Assembly (NCBI RefSeq): GCF_022354825.1
Contig: NZ_CP031168.1
Coordinates: 7,368,501-7,432,500 of the forward strand
DNA: 64,000 nucleotides
Origin: Paenibacillus sp. H1-7
Lineage (GTDB): Bacteria > Bacillota > Bacilli > Paenibacillales > NBRC-103111
Direction: 5' to 3'
Positions 17,262-23,913 of this stretch are shown one piece after another (the stretch's first letter is position 1; each line of letters starts with the position of its first letter). A program made the position numbers and the translations under genes. The notes under the pieces were generated by a model. It saw only the letters and a program-made list of their open reading frames with translations. It was not told the DNA's origin and did no database searches.

Positions 17262-18344
17262 TTAATTGCCGCTGTTTTCCAGAATCAGCCGTTCAATAGC
17301 ATCAACTTCTGAGGAAGCAAGCAATGGTTTTTTAGGCTTGTACGATTGAATGAAGGATACGAGCTGATCAAGCTTCAGCGCCGTGAATGCCGGGCTTTTG
17401 CCGGTCATGTTGCTGTTCGGATGCGTAAGACAGAGAACTCCGGTCAACTCGGGATTCAGCTCAGCCGAACGGAACAGCTCCTTCAGCACATGCTCATACC
17501 GGTACAGCTGGGCGGTCATATCGTTTTTGCTCCCAGAATGACTGGACTCGTTCCATTGAATGTAATTTTGCCCGTGCTTAGCGTCGATATAGAATACGCC
17601 GTTCGGTCCGATCACAACGTAGTCCAGCTTCTGGTCGCTCGTTCCCGCCTGCACGCGACGCTCTTTCAGCACGCGATACTCCTTGCCTACGGTTTGCAGC
17701 AGCTGCGCCAGCTGCTTCTCTCCGTCTGCTCCGCCGCTGCCGTGGCTGACATTTTTCTTGCGCCTGATCAGCTTGAACAGCACATAGAGCACCGTCAGCG
17801 TCACCGAAGCGATAATAAACGGCGTCACGTAAGGCGCCGCCTTCTCGTCGATTTGCTCCCAATTCGCGCCAAGCGTCAATCCAAGATAAATGAACAAAAT
17901 AGACCATGGAATAACCGCTAACGTAGTATAAAGAGTAAACAGGCTGAGGGGCATTCTAGCCATCCCTGCCGGAATGGAAATCGCATGGCGAACTACCGGA
18001 ATAAACCGGGCTGTAAAAATAACGCCGGTACCGTAGCGGTTAAACCAGTTTTCCGCGACATCGATATGGTGCTTATTTATCAAAATGAATTTGCCGTACC
18101 GTTCCAGAAACGGTCTGCCGCCGTAACGGCCGATCCAATATACGAAAATTTGGGCAATCGTTCCTCCGATGGTACCGAAAATAACCGCGACAAGAAATGA
18201 AACTTCCCCTTTGGCAACCAAGTAACCGCCGAATGCCAGCACGATTTCACTTGGAATGACTTCCAGCATGAGCCCAAGCATGATTCCCCATGCACCAAGA
18301 CTTTCAATAAACATCAATGCGCTGTGAACCAGATCTTTTAACAT
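17262..18344 (-). CDS. DedA-family membrane protein fused to a NERD-like domain
   Basis: Protein of 360 residues with two parts. Residues 1 to about 185 are a DedA/SNARE-associated (VTT) domain with the typical GGYLVAKGE segment and the motif FTARFIPVVRH with its conserved Arg; DedA proteins act as lipid scramblases or transporters. Residues about 205-320 look like a NERD nuclease-related domain: GADGEKQLAQLL, then LDYVVIGPNGVFYIDAKH with the Asp-x-n-Asp-x-Lys arrangement of such folds. The start at 18344 follows TGGAGAAGA; the frame is open to 18377 without a site. DedA-NERD fusions are uncommon, so an intended link between lipid transport and the NERD domain is possible but unproven. Confidence 0.88.
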   Translation of the reverse strand: MLKDLVHSALMFIESLGAWGIMLGLMLEVIPSEIVLAFGGYLVAKGEVSFLVAVIFGTIGGTIAQIFVYWIGRYGGRPFLERYGKFILINKHHIDVAENWFNRYGTGVIFTARFIPVVRHAISIPAGMARMPLSLFTLYTTLAVIPWSILFIYLGLTLGANWEQIDEKAAPYVTPFIIASVTLTVLYVLFKLIRRKKNVSHGSGGADGEKQLAQLLQTVGKEYRVLKERRVQAGTSDQKLDYVVIGPNGVFYIDAKHGQNYIQWNESSHSGSKNDMTAQLYRYEHVLKELFRSAELNPELTGVLCLTHPNSNMTGKSPAFTALKLDQLVSFIQSYKPKKPLLASSEVDAIERLILENSGN

Positions 18345-18524
18345 TCTTCTCCAGCCTCTTCCTCTCTTCCCGGGCAAGCCCGACTTGTTCGCAATCGTTC
18401 CTATTCTATCATATTTCCATTCGGTTCAACCACCCGCAGGAGAATGAAGAGACAAGCAGGAGCATACATTTAGTACAAACTGTCGGGAGCATTGGAATCC
18501 AGCCCGATGGAAGGAGTGAGCACC

Positions 18525-18998
18525 GTGGCCAAAATATTCGTAGTCAGCAACAGACAGCTTCGCCGCTGGTTCCTGCTCGGACTGATGGCGCTAGTGACTT
18601 TGGGTGCCGCGTGGTACTGGGGATTTAGCGAAGCGTCTACGACCAGCGGTTTGCCGGATGCCTCAGGACAAGGGGAAGCCCGGACGATCCAGCTCGTTAC
18701 CGGCGAGTTCAAGTCTACGGGAGCCGACGGCAAAGAAATCGAAGCTTACCGCTGGGATCCGGGAACGATCTATGTCAAAAAAGGAGAGCGCATCAATCTC
18801 TCGATTTACGGGGTTAACGGGACCAGTCATCCGTTCATTATCGACGGCTTGAATGTGAAGGGCGAAGTGAAAAAAGGAAAAGAAACCGTCGTGTCGTTCC
18901 GTGCCGACAAGCCGGGAATATACCGGATCATTTGCCTGACGCACCCCGATATCGCCCATAACGGACCGATGGTCGGTTATATCGTTGTCGACGACTGA
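18525..18998 (+). CDS. Membrane-anchored cupredoxin-domain protein
   Basis: Protein of 157 residues from a GTG at 18525, which has AAGGAG 8 bp upstream. One membrane helix near residues 14-33 anchors a cupredoxin domain outside the cell. Likely copper ligands are His102 (TSHPF), Cys137 and His140 (CLTH), with His145 and Met149 close by, an arrangement similar to the cytochrome c oxidase subunit II-like and nitrosocyanin-like cupredoxins. It may handle copper or move electrons at the cell surface. It is a single gene closed by a strong terminator and divergent from the DedA-NERD gene. Confidence 0.85.
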   Translation: MAKIFVVSNRQLRRWFLLGLMALVTLGAAWYWGFSEASTTSGLPDASGQGEARTIQLVTGEFKSTGADGKEIEAYRWDPGTIYVKKGERINLSIYGVNGTSHPFIIDGLNVKGEVKKGKETVVSFRADKPGIYRIICLTHPDIAHNGPMVGYIVVDD

Positions 18999-19019
18999 TC
19001 CGTGCGCAATAGCTGGAAT

Positions 19020-19053
19020 AAGCCCTCTCGCCCGCCGGCGTCAGGGCTTTTTT
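19020..19053 (+). terminator. Terminator after cupredoxin gene
   Basis: Stem AAGCCCT / AGGGCTT around an inner GCCGGC, followed by six T. It lies 20 bp after the stop codon. Confidence 0.85.
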
Positions 19054-19125
19054 CGTTTCTTTGATTCAGGTGCAACGCGCCCTCCTCCCGCATACGATAT
19101 CGTAGAAGAGGAAGGTGAACTGTCC

Positions 19126-19440
19126 ATGAATCCTGGGAATCAATTGAAACATAACCAGTCTTACCCCAGCGCTCGCAAAATACGCCGGGCCTGCGCAAAG
19201 GAAATGTACCGTGCCCGCAAAAAAGTCGGCAAATGGATCGCGCCCGATTTGGTGGAAAAAGCGGATGAGCTGTATTACAAAAAGGTGATGCTCAACCTGC
19301 AATGGGTCGTAGAAAATTCAAGCAATCGCAAGGCGCTCGCCGATTGGTGGGAAGAGAACGTATGCCCCGAGATCGCGGAGCTGTGGGGTGTGGAGCCTGC
19401 GGTGCTGGAGAAGGCATTTAGGGACTCCTTCGGAGGGTGA
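19126..19440 (+). CDS. Conserved-looking small protein of unknown function
   Basis: Protein of 104 residues from the ATG at 19126, with an AGAGGAAGG site upstream. It is highly charged, starts MNPGNQLKHNQ, is basic in the first third (SARKIRRACAKEMYRARKK) and acidic and tryptophan-rich in the last (ADWWEENVCPEIAELWG). It is predicted helical and soluble. I do not recognise the family. Base composition and the ribosome site look like those of its neighbours, so I take it as real. Confidence 0.7.
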   Translation: MNPGNQLKHNQSYPSARKIRRACAKEMYRARKKVGKWIAPDLVEKADELYYKKVMLNLQWVVENSSNRKALADWWEENVCPEIAELWGVEPAVLEKAFRDSFGG

Positions 19441-19538
19441 CGCCGTGATGCGTCGGCCTCCGGTGGGTGTTGGAAAGATAAAAACAGCTTAGAACGCGGG
19501 GTAGTTCCAGGGATGGGGGTATCTGCCTATGGCCGCTG

Positions 19539-19593
19539 TTGTTCTCGGGAAATTCAGAATAGATTACGATGATAGGTTATTTCCCGAGAACAA
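19539..19593. repeat. 15-bp perfect inverted repeat with 25-bp spacer
   Basis: TTGTTCTCGGGAAAT (19539-19553) is repeated in inverse as ATTTCCCGAGAACAA (19579-19593). Beyond a 2x2 mismatch the pairing extends by CCGC/GCGG. There is no T-run after it, so it is not a simple terminator. It could be a protein-binding site, an RNA hairpin or the remains of a small mobile element. Confidence 0.8.
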
Positions 19594-19661
19594 AGGCGGA
19601 CGCTGACGCTCCTCCGGGGGATACCACCACCCTTCCACTGCGCGTTCGCAGGCACACCAAG

Positions 19662-19692
19662 CCCCACCCGCCGATCACGGCGGCGGGTGGGG
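19662..19692. repeat. 12-bp GC-rich hairpin
   Basis: CCCCACCCGCCG pairs perfectly with CGGCGGGTGGGG over a 7-nt loop. No T-run follows on either strand. Confidence 0.8.
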
Positions 19693-19776
19693 GGGTATCG
19701 CTAACCAATCGCGGTACTCGATGGTTGGAGCAAGCACCACCATCCCGCATTGGCGGATGCTGAAGGGCAAGAGCCG

Positions 19777-19799
19777 CCATCCGCTGCGGGAGCGGATGG
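19777..19799 (-). terminator. Hairpin directly after NAD-binding gene
   Basis: CCATCCGCT / AGCGGATGG with the 5-nt loop GCGGG starts right after the stop codon of the gene at 19800. It lacks a T-run, so it may protect the message end more than stop transcription. Confidence 0.45.
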
Positions 19800-20465
19800 T
19801 CAAGCCCGGTCCACGAGGTCGGCGATATCGCCCGACTCGTAGACCGTGACTCCGCGGCGGCCCCTGCGTGCCGCGAGAAGCATCCCTTCGGCGACGGTGT
19901 CCGCCGGGATCGGTTTGTATTTACGGAGCGGTCCCGTAAATACAAACGACAACGCCCGCGCTGCGGCCTCGACCGCACGCTCGCCGAAGCGGAACTCCTC
20001 CCGTTCGCCTGTAAGCAGCGACGGGCGGAGGATGGACAAGCCGGGAAGCGCCAGCTGACGGAGTCTTGCCTCCGTCTCGCCTTTGACCCGGCTGTAGAAA
20101 AACATCGACCTCGTGTCCGAGCCCATCGCGGTCACGATGACGTACTGCTCCGCCCCGTGTGCGGCTGCCAGCTCCGCCAGCTTCACTGGATACGCGAAGT
20201 CCACTTTGTGAAACTGCTCCCGGCTTCCCGCTTTCTTAATCGTCGTTCCGAGTGTGCAGAATACGTCCGCACCTTCAAGTACCGGACGATCCGGCTCCAG
20301 ACGATCGAAATCGACGACCATTTCCGTCAGCTTGGGATGGCTCCGCCCCGTGGATTTTCGGACCAATATATACACACGTTCATACTGATCGTCAGCCAAA
20401 AGCTTCCCGAGCAGCGCTTTGCCTACGAGCCCCGTAGCTCCTGCCAGGACGGCTTGTTTTCCCAT
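19800..20465 (-). CDS. NAD(P)-binding oxidoreductase (TIP30/YwnB-like)
   Basis: Atypical short-chain dehydrogenase of 221 residues. The Rossmann motif GATGLVG is at residues 9-15; the YSRVKGETEARLR segment carries the Tyr-x3-Lys pair (YSRVK). The protein resembles the HTATIP2/TIP30 and NmrA-like group, whose substrates are mostly unknown. The ATG at 20465 (MGKQAVLAG) is chosen because AAAGGATG lies about 9 bp upstream; the frame is open to 20486. It stands alone, divergent from the nucleotidyltransferase-like gene. Confidence 0.85.
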   Translation of the reverse strand: MGKQAVLAGATGLVGKALLGKLLADDQYERVYILVRKSTGRSHPKLTEMVVDFDRLEPDRPVLEGADVFCTLGTTIKKAGSREQFHKVDFAYPVKLAELAAAHGAEQYVIVTAMGSDTRSMFFYSRVKGETEARLRQLALPGLSILRPSLLTGEREEFRFGERAVEAAARALSFVFTGPLRKYKPIPADTVAEGMLLAARRGRRGVTVYESGDIADLVDRA

Positions 20466-20621
20466 GGTCAACATCCTTTCGTTCACTCAACATGATCTCA
20501 TTATATTATATTCATTTTTCGTTCCCTTTGGGGATCAATTGAACATTAGACATACCATGATCCGACCATATAGAGTATTATGAGGTTGTTGGATATACGA
20601 TAAAAATCGAGGTGTTGTTAT

Positions 20622-21470
20622 ATGGACGCTGCTGCTTTCGTTATCGAAAAGCTGGCTGCCAAACTGAAAACCGTACAGGGCATTCAAGCCATCGTCCTGG
20701 GAGGCTCGCGGGCATCCGGAACCCATACCGAGCAGTCAGATATCGACATCGGCTTGTATTACGATCCGGAAGTCCCTATCGATCTGCCTGCTCTTGAGCA
20801 GCTCGCTTCTGAGGTCGACGACGACAGACGCTCCGGCTTGATTACCCCCATCGGCGAATGGGGCCCCTGGATAAACGGCGGAGGCTGGCTCCAGGTGGAC
20901 GGGCTCGCGGTAGACTTTCTGTACCGCGACTTGAATAAGGTGAACAGCGTGATGGCCGATTGCCTCCAAGGGCGCGTAACAATCGATTATCAGCCGGGGC
21001 ATCCTCATGGATTCATCAACGCGATGTATATGGCCGAAGCCGCCCGCTGCCTTCCTTTATGGGATCCTTCGGGAGTTATAACGAAGCTGAAGTCTCAAAC
21101 GGCACCCTATCCTCCGGAGCTTGCGGCGGCGCTAATCCGGACCTTTTTGTGGGAGGCCGGCTTCTCTGTATCGGCCGCCTACAAAGGGGCAGCCAAGCAG
21201 GATGTGTCCTACGCCGCAGGCTGCTGCTTCCGTGCCGTTTCCTGCCTGAACCAGGTACTGTTCGCGCTGAACGGCCAATACTGGATGAACGAGAAAGGCG
21301 CCGTACAGCTCGCCGGCCGCTTTCCCGTGACCATAACTGACTACAAGAGCAGAATCAACGGCGTATTCACCGGGCTGACATCCGATCCGGATGAGCTTCA
21401 TGCTGCAATTCAAATGCTGGAGACTATCGTGCAGGAAACAGAGCGTTTGTCCGGCAGTATATCCCCATGA
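20622..21470 (+). CDS. Nucleotidyltransferase-fold protein
   Basis: Protein of 282 residues with an N-terminal minimal nucleotidyltransferase domain: GGSRASGTHTEQSDIDIG at residues 27-44 carries the GGS motif and Asp40/Asp42 for metal binding, with a third acidic residue likely in LAVDFLYRD. The C-terminal two thirds are helical. This layout is found in antibiotic-nucleotidyltransferase-like and DUF4037-like proteins. The substrate is unknown. An AGGTG site precedes the ATG. The IS element lies 136 bp downstream and does not disturb the gene. Confidence 0.85.
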   Translation: MDAAAFVIEKLAAKLKTVQGIQAIVLGGSRASGTHTEQSDIDIGLYYDPEVPIDLPALEQLASEVDDDRRSGLITPIGEWGPWINGGGWLQVDGLAVDFLYRDLNKVNSVMADCLQGRVTIDYQPGHPHGFINAMYMAEAARCLPLWDPSGVITKLKSQTAPYPPELAAALIRTFLWEAGFSVSAAYKGAAKQDVSYAAGCCFRAVSCLNQVLFALNGQYWMNEKGAVQLAGRFPVTITDYKSRINGVFTGLTSDPDELHAAIQMLETIVQETERLSGSISP

Positions 21471-21686
21471 CACCATGAGTCGAGGCAATTAGCGATTCCA
21501 AACGTTCAGTGCCCCTGTCCGTTGGAAAGCGTTGCCCAAGCTGTTACGGACCGTGGATCCGTTATTTCACCGAAAATGGCTCTATTTGTGGAGTGATCGG
21601 ACTACATGCACCTAGAATAAAAAGTGGACACAATGGTAAGAGACGAGGTAAGCGGAATACACTTAACCAAGAAAGAAGTGTCCATT

Positions 21687-22004
21687 ATGGGAGAATACCG
21701 CCAAAGATATAATGAAGAGTTTAAACAACAGACTGTAAAGTACATCCAAGAACAAACGAAGTCCGTAACGGAAATCTGTGATGAGTTGAACATTCCAAAA
21801 AGCACGGTTCATCAATGGATTGCACAGTTTCGACAGTTTGAGAACGAAGCCGTAGCTGCACCGGAAAAAGCCCGCGAACTAGAGCAACTCTTAAAGGAAA
21901 AGGAACGAGAAAATCGTCAAAAAGAGCGTGAAATCGAAGACTTGAAAGAAGAACTCGCCATCTTAAAAAAGGCGCTGCACATCTTCAGCAAGCCACGGAA
22001 CTAA
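21687..22004 (+). CDS. IS3-family transposase OrfA
   Basis: DNA-binding part of the transposase, 105 residues from the ATG at 21687. It has an N-terminal helix-turn-helix (TKSVTEICDELNIPKSTVHQW) and a C-terminal leucine-zipper-like coiled coil rich in Glu, Lys and Leu. The end of the gene carries the A6G slippery site at 21965-21971. The frame is open to 21624, but that part overlaps the left terminal repeat. OrfA alone usually limits transposition; the OrfAB fusion is the active enzyme. Confidence 0.93.
   Translation: MGEYRQRYNEEFKQQTVKYIQEQTKSVTEICDELNIPKSTVHQWIAQFRQFENEAVAAPEKARELEQLLKEKERENRQKEREIEDLKEELAILKKALHIFSKPRN
21965..21971 (+). other. Predicted -1 frameshift site joining orfA and orfB
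   Basis: The heptamer A_AAA_AAG is in the orfA frame (TTA AAA AAG). Slipping back one base continues without a stop through KKGAAHLQQATELKF into orfB. This is the classic IS3-family signal for making OrfAB. Confidence 0.88.
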
Positions 22005-22042
22005 AGTTCCAGTTCATCGAAGAACATTGCTCCGAGTTTCGA

Positions 22043-22876
22043 GTGGAGAAGATGTGCGTAGTCATGCGTGTTTCCCGGAGCGGATATTACAAATGGAAAA
22101 CAGCAGTACCAAGTCAACAAGAGCTTCGGAAAAAGAAAGTGCAGGAGCGAATTACCTACCATTTCTACGATACCGAACAGCGGTACGGAAGTCCCAAGAT
22201 TACCCATCTACTCCGGCAAGAAGGCTACCAGATAAGCGAACGGACCGTAAGTAAGTACATGAAGGAGTTGGGATTACGCTCCTGTGTTTCACGCAAATAT
22301 AAAGTCATGACAACCGATTCGAATCACGATCTTCCTATTGCCCCCAACGAGCTAAACCAACATTTCAAAGTTTCTGAACCAAACAAGGTCTGGGTGGCTG
22401 ACATCACCTATGTTCCGTGCCGTGAGGGCCGGTTGTATTTAGCCAGTATCTTGGACCTGTGTACGCGGGAAATCGTAGGTTGGCGATTAGGGACACGAAT
22501 GGCCACGGCACTGGTTCTTGGTGCTCTAGAAGATGCTTACTTGGTAAAAAAACCGAAGCCAGGGCTTATCCATCATTCCGATCGTGGAACGCAGTATGCA
22601 TCGAATGAATACCGCAGGATGCTGGTCACATTCAAAATGAAGGCGAGCATGAGTCGAAAAGGCAACTGCTACGACAACGCCGTCATCGAGTCTTTTCACA
22701 GTCTTATTAAGAAAGAACTGATTTATTGTAGAAAGTTTAAAACCCAACAACAGGCGTACAATGAGATATTTAGGTACATCGAATTCTTCTATAACCGAAA
22801 AAGGATCCACAGTTCTCTAGGTTTCTTGTCCCCTGTCCAATACGCAATGCACTTCGAAAAGAAACGGGCTTCCTAA
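22043..22876 (+). CDS. IS3-family transposase OrfB (DDE catalytic part)
   Basis: Integrase-core part of the transposase, 277 residues from a GTG at 22043, though it is probably made mainly as an OrfAB fusion by frameshifting at 21965. The N-terminal HTH_21-like segment (MRVSRSGYYKWK) is followed by the rve domain with the DDE triad: Asp in VWVADITYV, Asp in HHSDRGTQYAS and Glu in NAVIESFHSLIKKE. The C-terminal FFYNRKRIHSSLGFLSPVQY is typical. No stop or frame break is seen, so it should be active. Confidence 0.94.
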   Translation: MEKMCVVMRVSRSGYYKWKTAVPSQQELRKKKVQERITYHFYDTEQRYGSPKITHLLRQEGYQISERTVSKYMKELGLRSCVSRKYKVMTTDSNHDLPIAPNELNQHFKVSEPNKVWVADITYVPCREGRLYLASILDLCTREIVGWRLGTRMATALVLGALEDAYLVKKPKPGLIHHSDRGTQYASNEYRRMLVTFKMKASMSRKGNCYDNAVIESFHSLIKKELIYCRKFKTQQQAYNEIFRYIEFFYNRKRIHSSLGFLSPVQYAMHFEKKRAS

Positions 22877-22935
22877 CGAGGAGTATGTATCTCAACGTAC
22901 TGTAATGTATGCTACAAGCGGTTTTATATGGAGGG

Positions 22936-23016
22936 ATGGGCATGATAGGCTGATTATTGCTATGGCGATGACCAGGGTTTCCAGGACATCGCCGCATCGC
23001 CGATCATCATGCCCAT
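22936..23016. repeat. Nested palindrome in the tail of the IS element
   Basis: Outer arms ATGGGCATGAT (22936-22946) and ATCATGCCCAT (23006-23016) enclose inner arms GGCGATG-x-CC and GG-x-CATCGCC (22964-22993). An RNA or single-strand DNA would fold into a two-tier hairpin of 81 nt. Confidence 0.8.
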
Positions 23017-23147
23017 AGAGGCTCCATGTCAAGCCGCGGCTCTGACATACGCTTAGTTATTTTATTATATTTTGTGTCCACTTTCTTGACAGAGGTCCAA
23101 CAGATCCTTTATTTCGTGAAAACACACCGTCTGTCCAGGTAAAATGA

Positions 23148-23309
23148 GCAAATAACGTACTCATAGTCTATGTGCAGGATGGCAATGGGGAGATCCGAGT
23201 GGACGGCGAGGACTTCGGCAAAGTGTCTAAAAACGAAAAACCCGCCTGGCGGCAAATAGGGCATGCCGAGGCGGGTTTTTCGCATATTTTCTTTAAAAGT
23301 GAGAGGTGA
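23148..23309 (+). pseudogene. Possible 3' remnant of a coding region
   Basis: Between the IS and the VOC gene an open frame without a good start encodes VYVQDGNGEIRVDGEDFGK, which looks like genuine protein sequence, but it is preceded by a stop and runs into the terminator hairpin at 23236. It may be the tail of a lost gene. I do not recognise the family. Confidence 0.3.
23236..23280. terminator. Bidirectional terminator before VOC gene end
   Basis: A perfect 12-bp stem AAAAACCCGCCT / AGGCGGGTTTTT with a 21-nt loop. It can stop the leftward VOC gene and rightward transcription leaving the IS. Confidence 0.9.
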
Positions 23310-23350
23310 CGAATTTGGTCGTCCGCAGAACACTACGTCTTCGCGGTCTA

Positions 23351-23737
23351 TTACTTCGCTGCCGGCTGGAAAAACTCCAGACGCTCTCCGTCCGGTCCGA
23401 AGAAAAAGGCGATTTGGTCTCCTTGCAAAATCGTCCGCGGAGTTTCGTCCATCAGCTTCACGCCGAAGCTTTTCAGCCGATCGATTTCCGCTTGGATGTC
23501 GCTGACGGTGAACGCGATATGATGGACGATCCCGTTGTCCGGCAATCCGTCATGTCCGCGTCCAATCAGCTCGATTTCGATGTTGTCCGATCCCGGGAAC
23601 GACAAGAAGCTAAGCTCCGCACCGTCTGCCAGCGCAACGCGCTTCACGAGATTCAGCCCCAATACCTCCGTATAAAAGCGGATGGACGCATCCATATCCT
23701 TGACCATAACTCCGATATGCTCCAGCTTGTGAATCAT
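23351..23737 (-). CDS. VOC-family (glyoxalase/dioxygenase-like) protein
   Basis: Metal-binding protein of the vicinal oxygen chelate superfamily, 128 residues. It has the two beta-alpha-beta-beta-beta modules: KLEHIGVMVKDMDASIRFYTEVLG with His7, NIEIELI with Glu, IVHHIAFTV with His, and ERLEFFQP with Glu, the four expected metal ligands. The length and pattern fit lactoylglutathione lyase or methylmalonyl-CoA epimerase relatives, but the substrate is not decided by this. An AAAGGTGG site precedes the ATG. It stands alone with a strong terminator. Confidence 0.9.
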   Translation of the reverse strand: MIHKLEHIGVMVKDMDASIRFYTEVLGLNLVKRVALADGAELSFLSFPGSDNIEIELIGRGHDGLPDNGIVHHIAFTVSDIQAEIDRLKSFGVKLMDETPRTILQGDQIAFFFGPDGERLEFFQPAAK

Positions 23738-23913
23738 TCCGAATCCACCTTTCCGACCGTTAGGTCCTCAACTTTACTAGAATGGAAAAAACCGTTTACG
23801 CATGAAGAATATCACGGACAAGCCGTTTGTGCAATCGCTTCATTTAAGGATTAGTCGCGACCCGGCTTCTGATAGCTCGTTAACCCTCATGTGCACTGGA
23901 TCGTGCCGCTCTG

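Larger units (their letters stand above)
19441..19799. other. GC-rich intergenic region with several palindromes
   Basis: No convincing gene is seen in these 359 bp. The stretch contains a 15-bp perfect inverted repeat at 19539-19593, a 12-bp hairpin at 19662-19692 and a 9-bp hairpin at 19777-19799, described separately. Confidence 0.6.
21607..23099 (+). mobile_element. IS3-family insertion sequence, apparently intact
   Basis: Element of 1493 bp with imperfect terminal inverted repeats of about 27 bp. Both ends begin TG-x-ACCT and share AAAGTGGACACAA, with a gap and a few mismatches between. It starts TG and ends CA as usual for the family and is flanked by the 3-bp direct repeat ACA (21604-21606 and 23100-23102). 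It carries overlapping orfA and orfB joined by a predicted -1 frameshift. After orfB there is an unusually long 223-bp tail with nested palindromes. The intact genes, ends and target repeat suggest a recent insertion. Confidence 0.93.
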
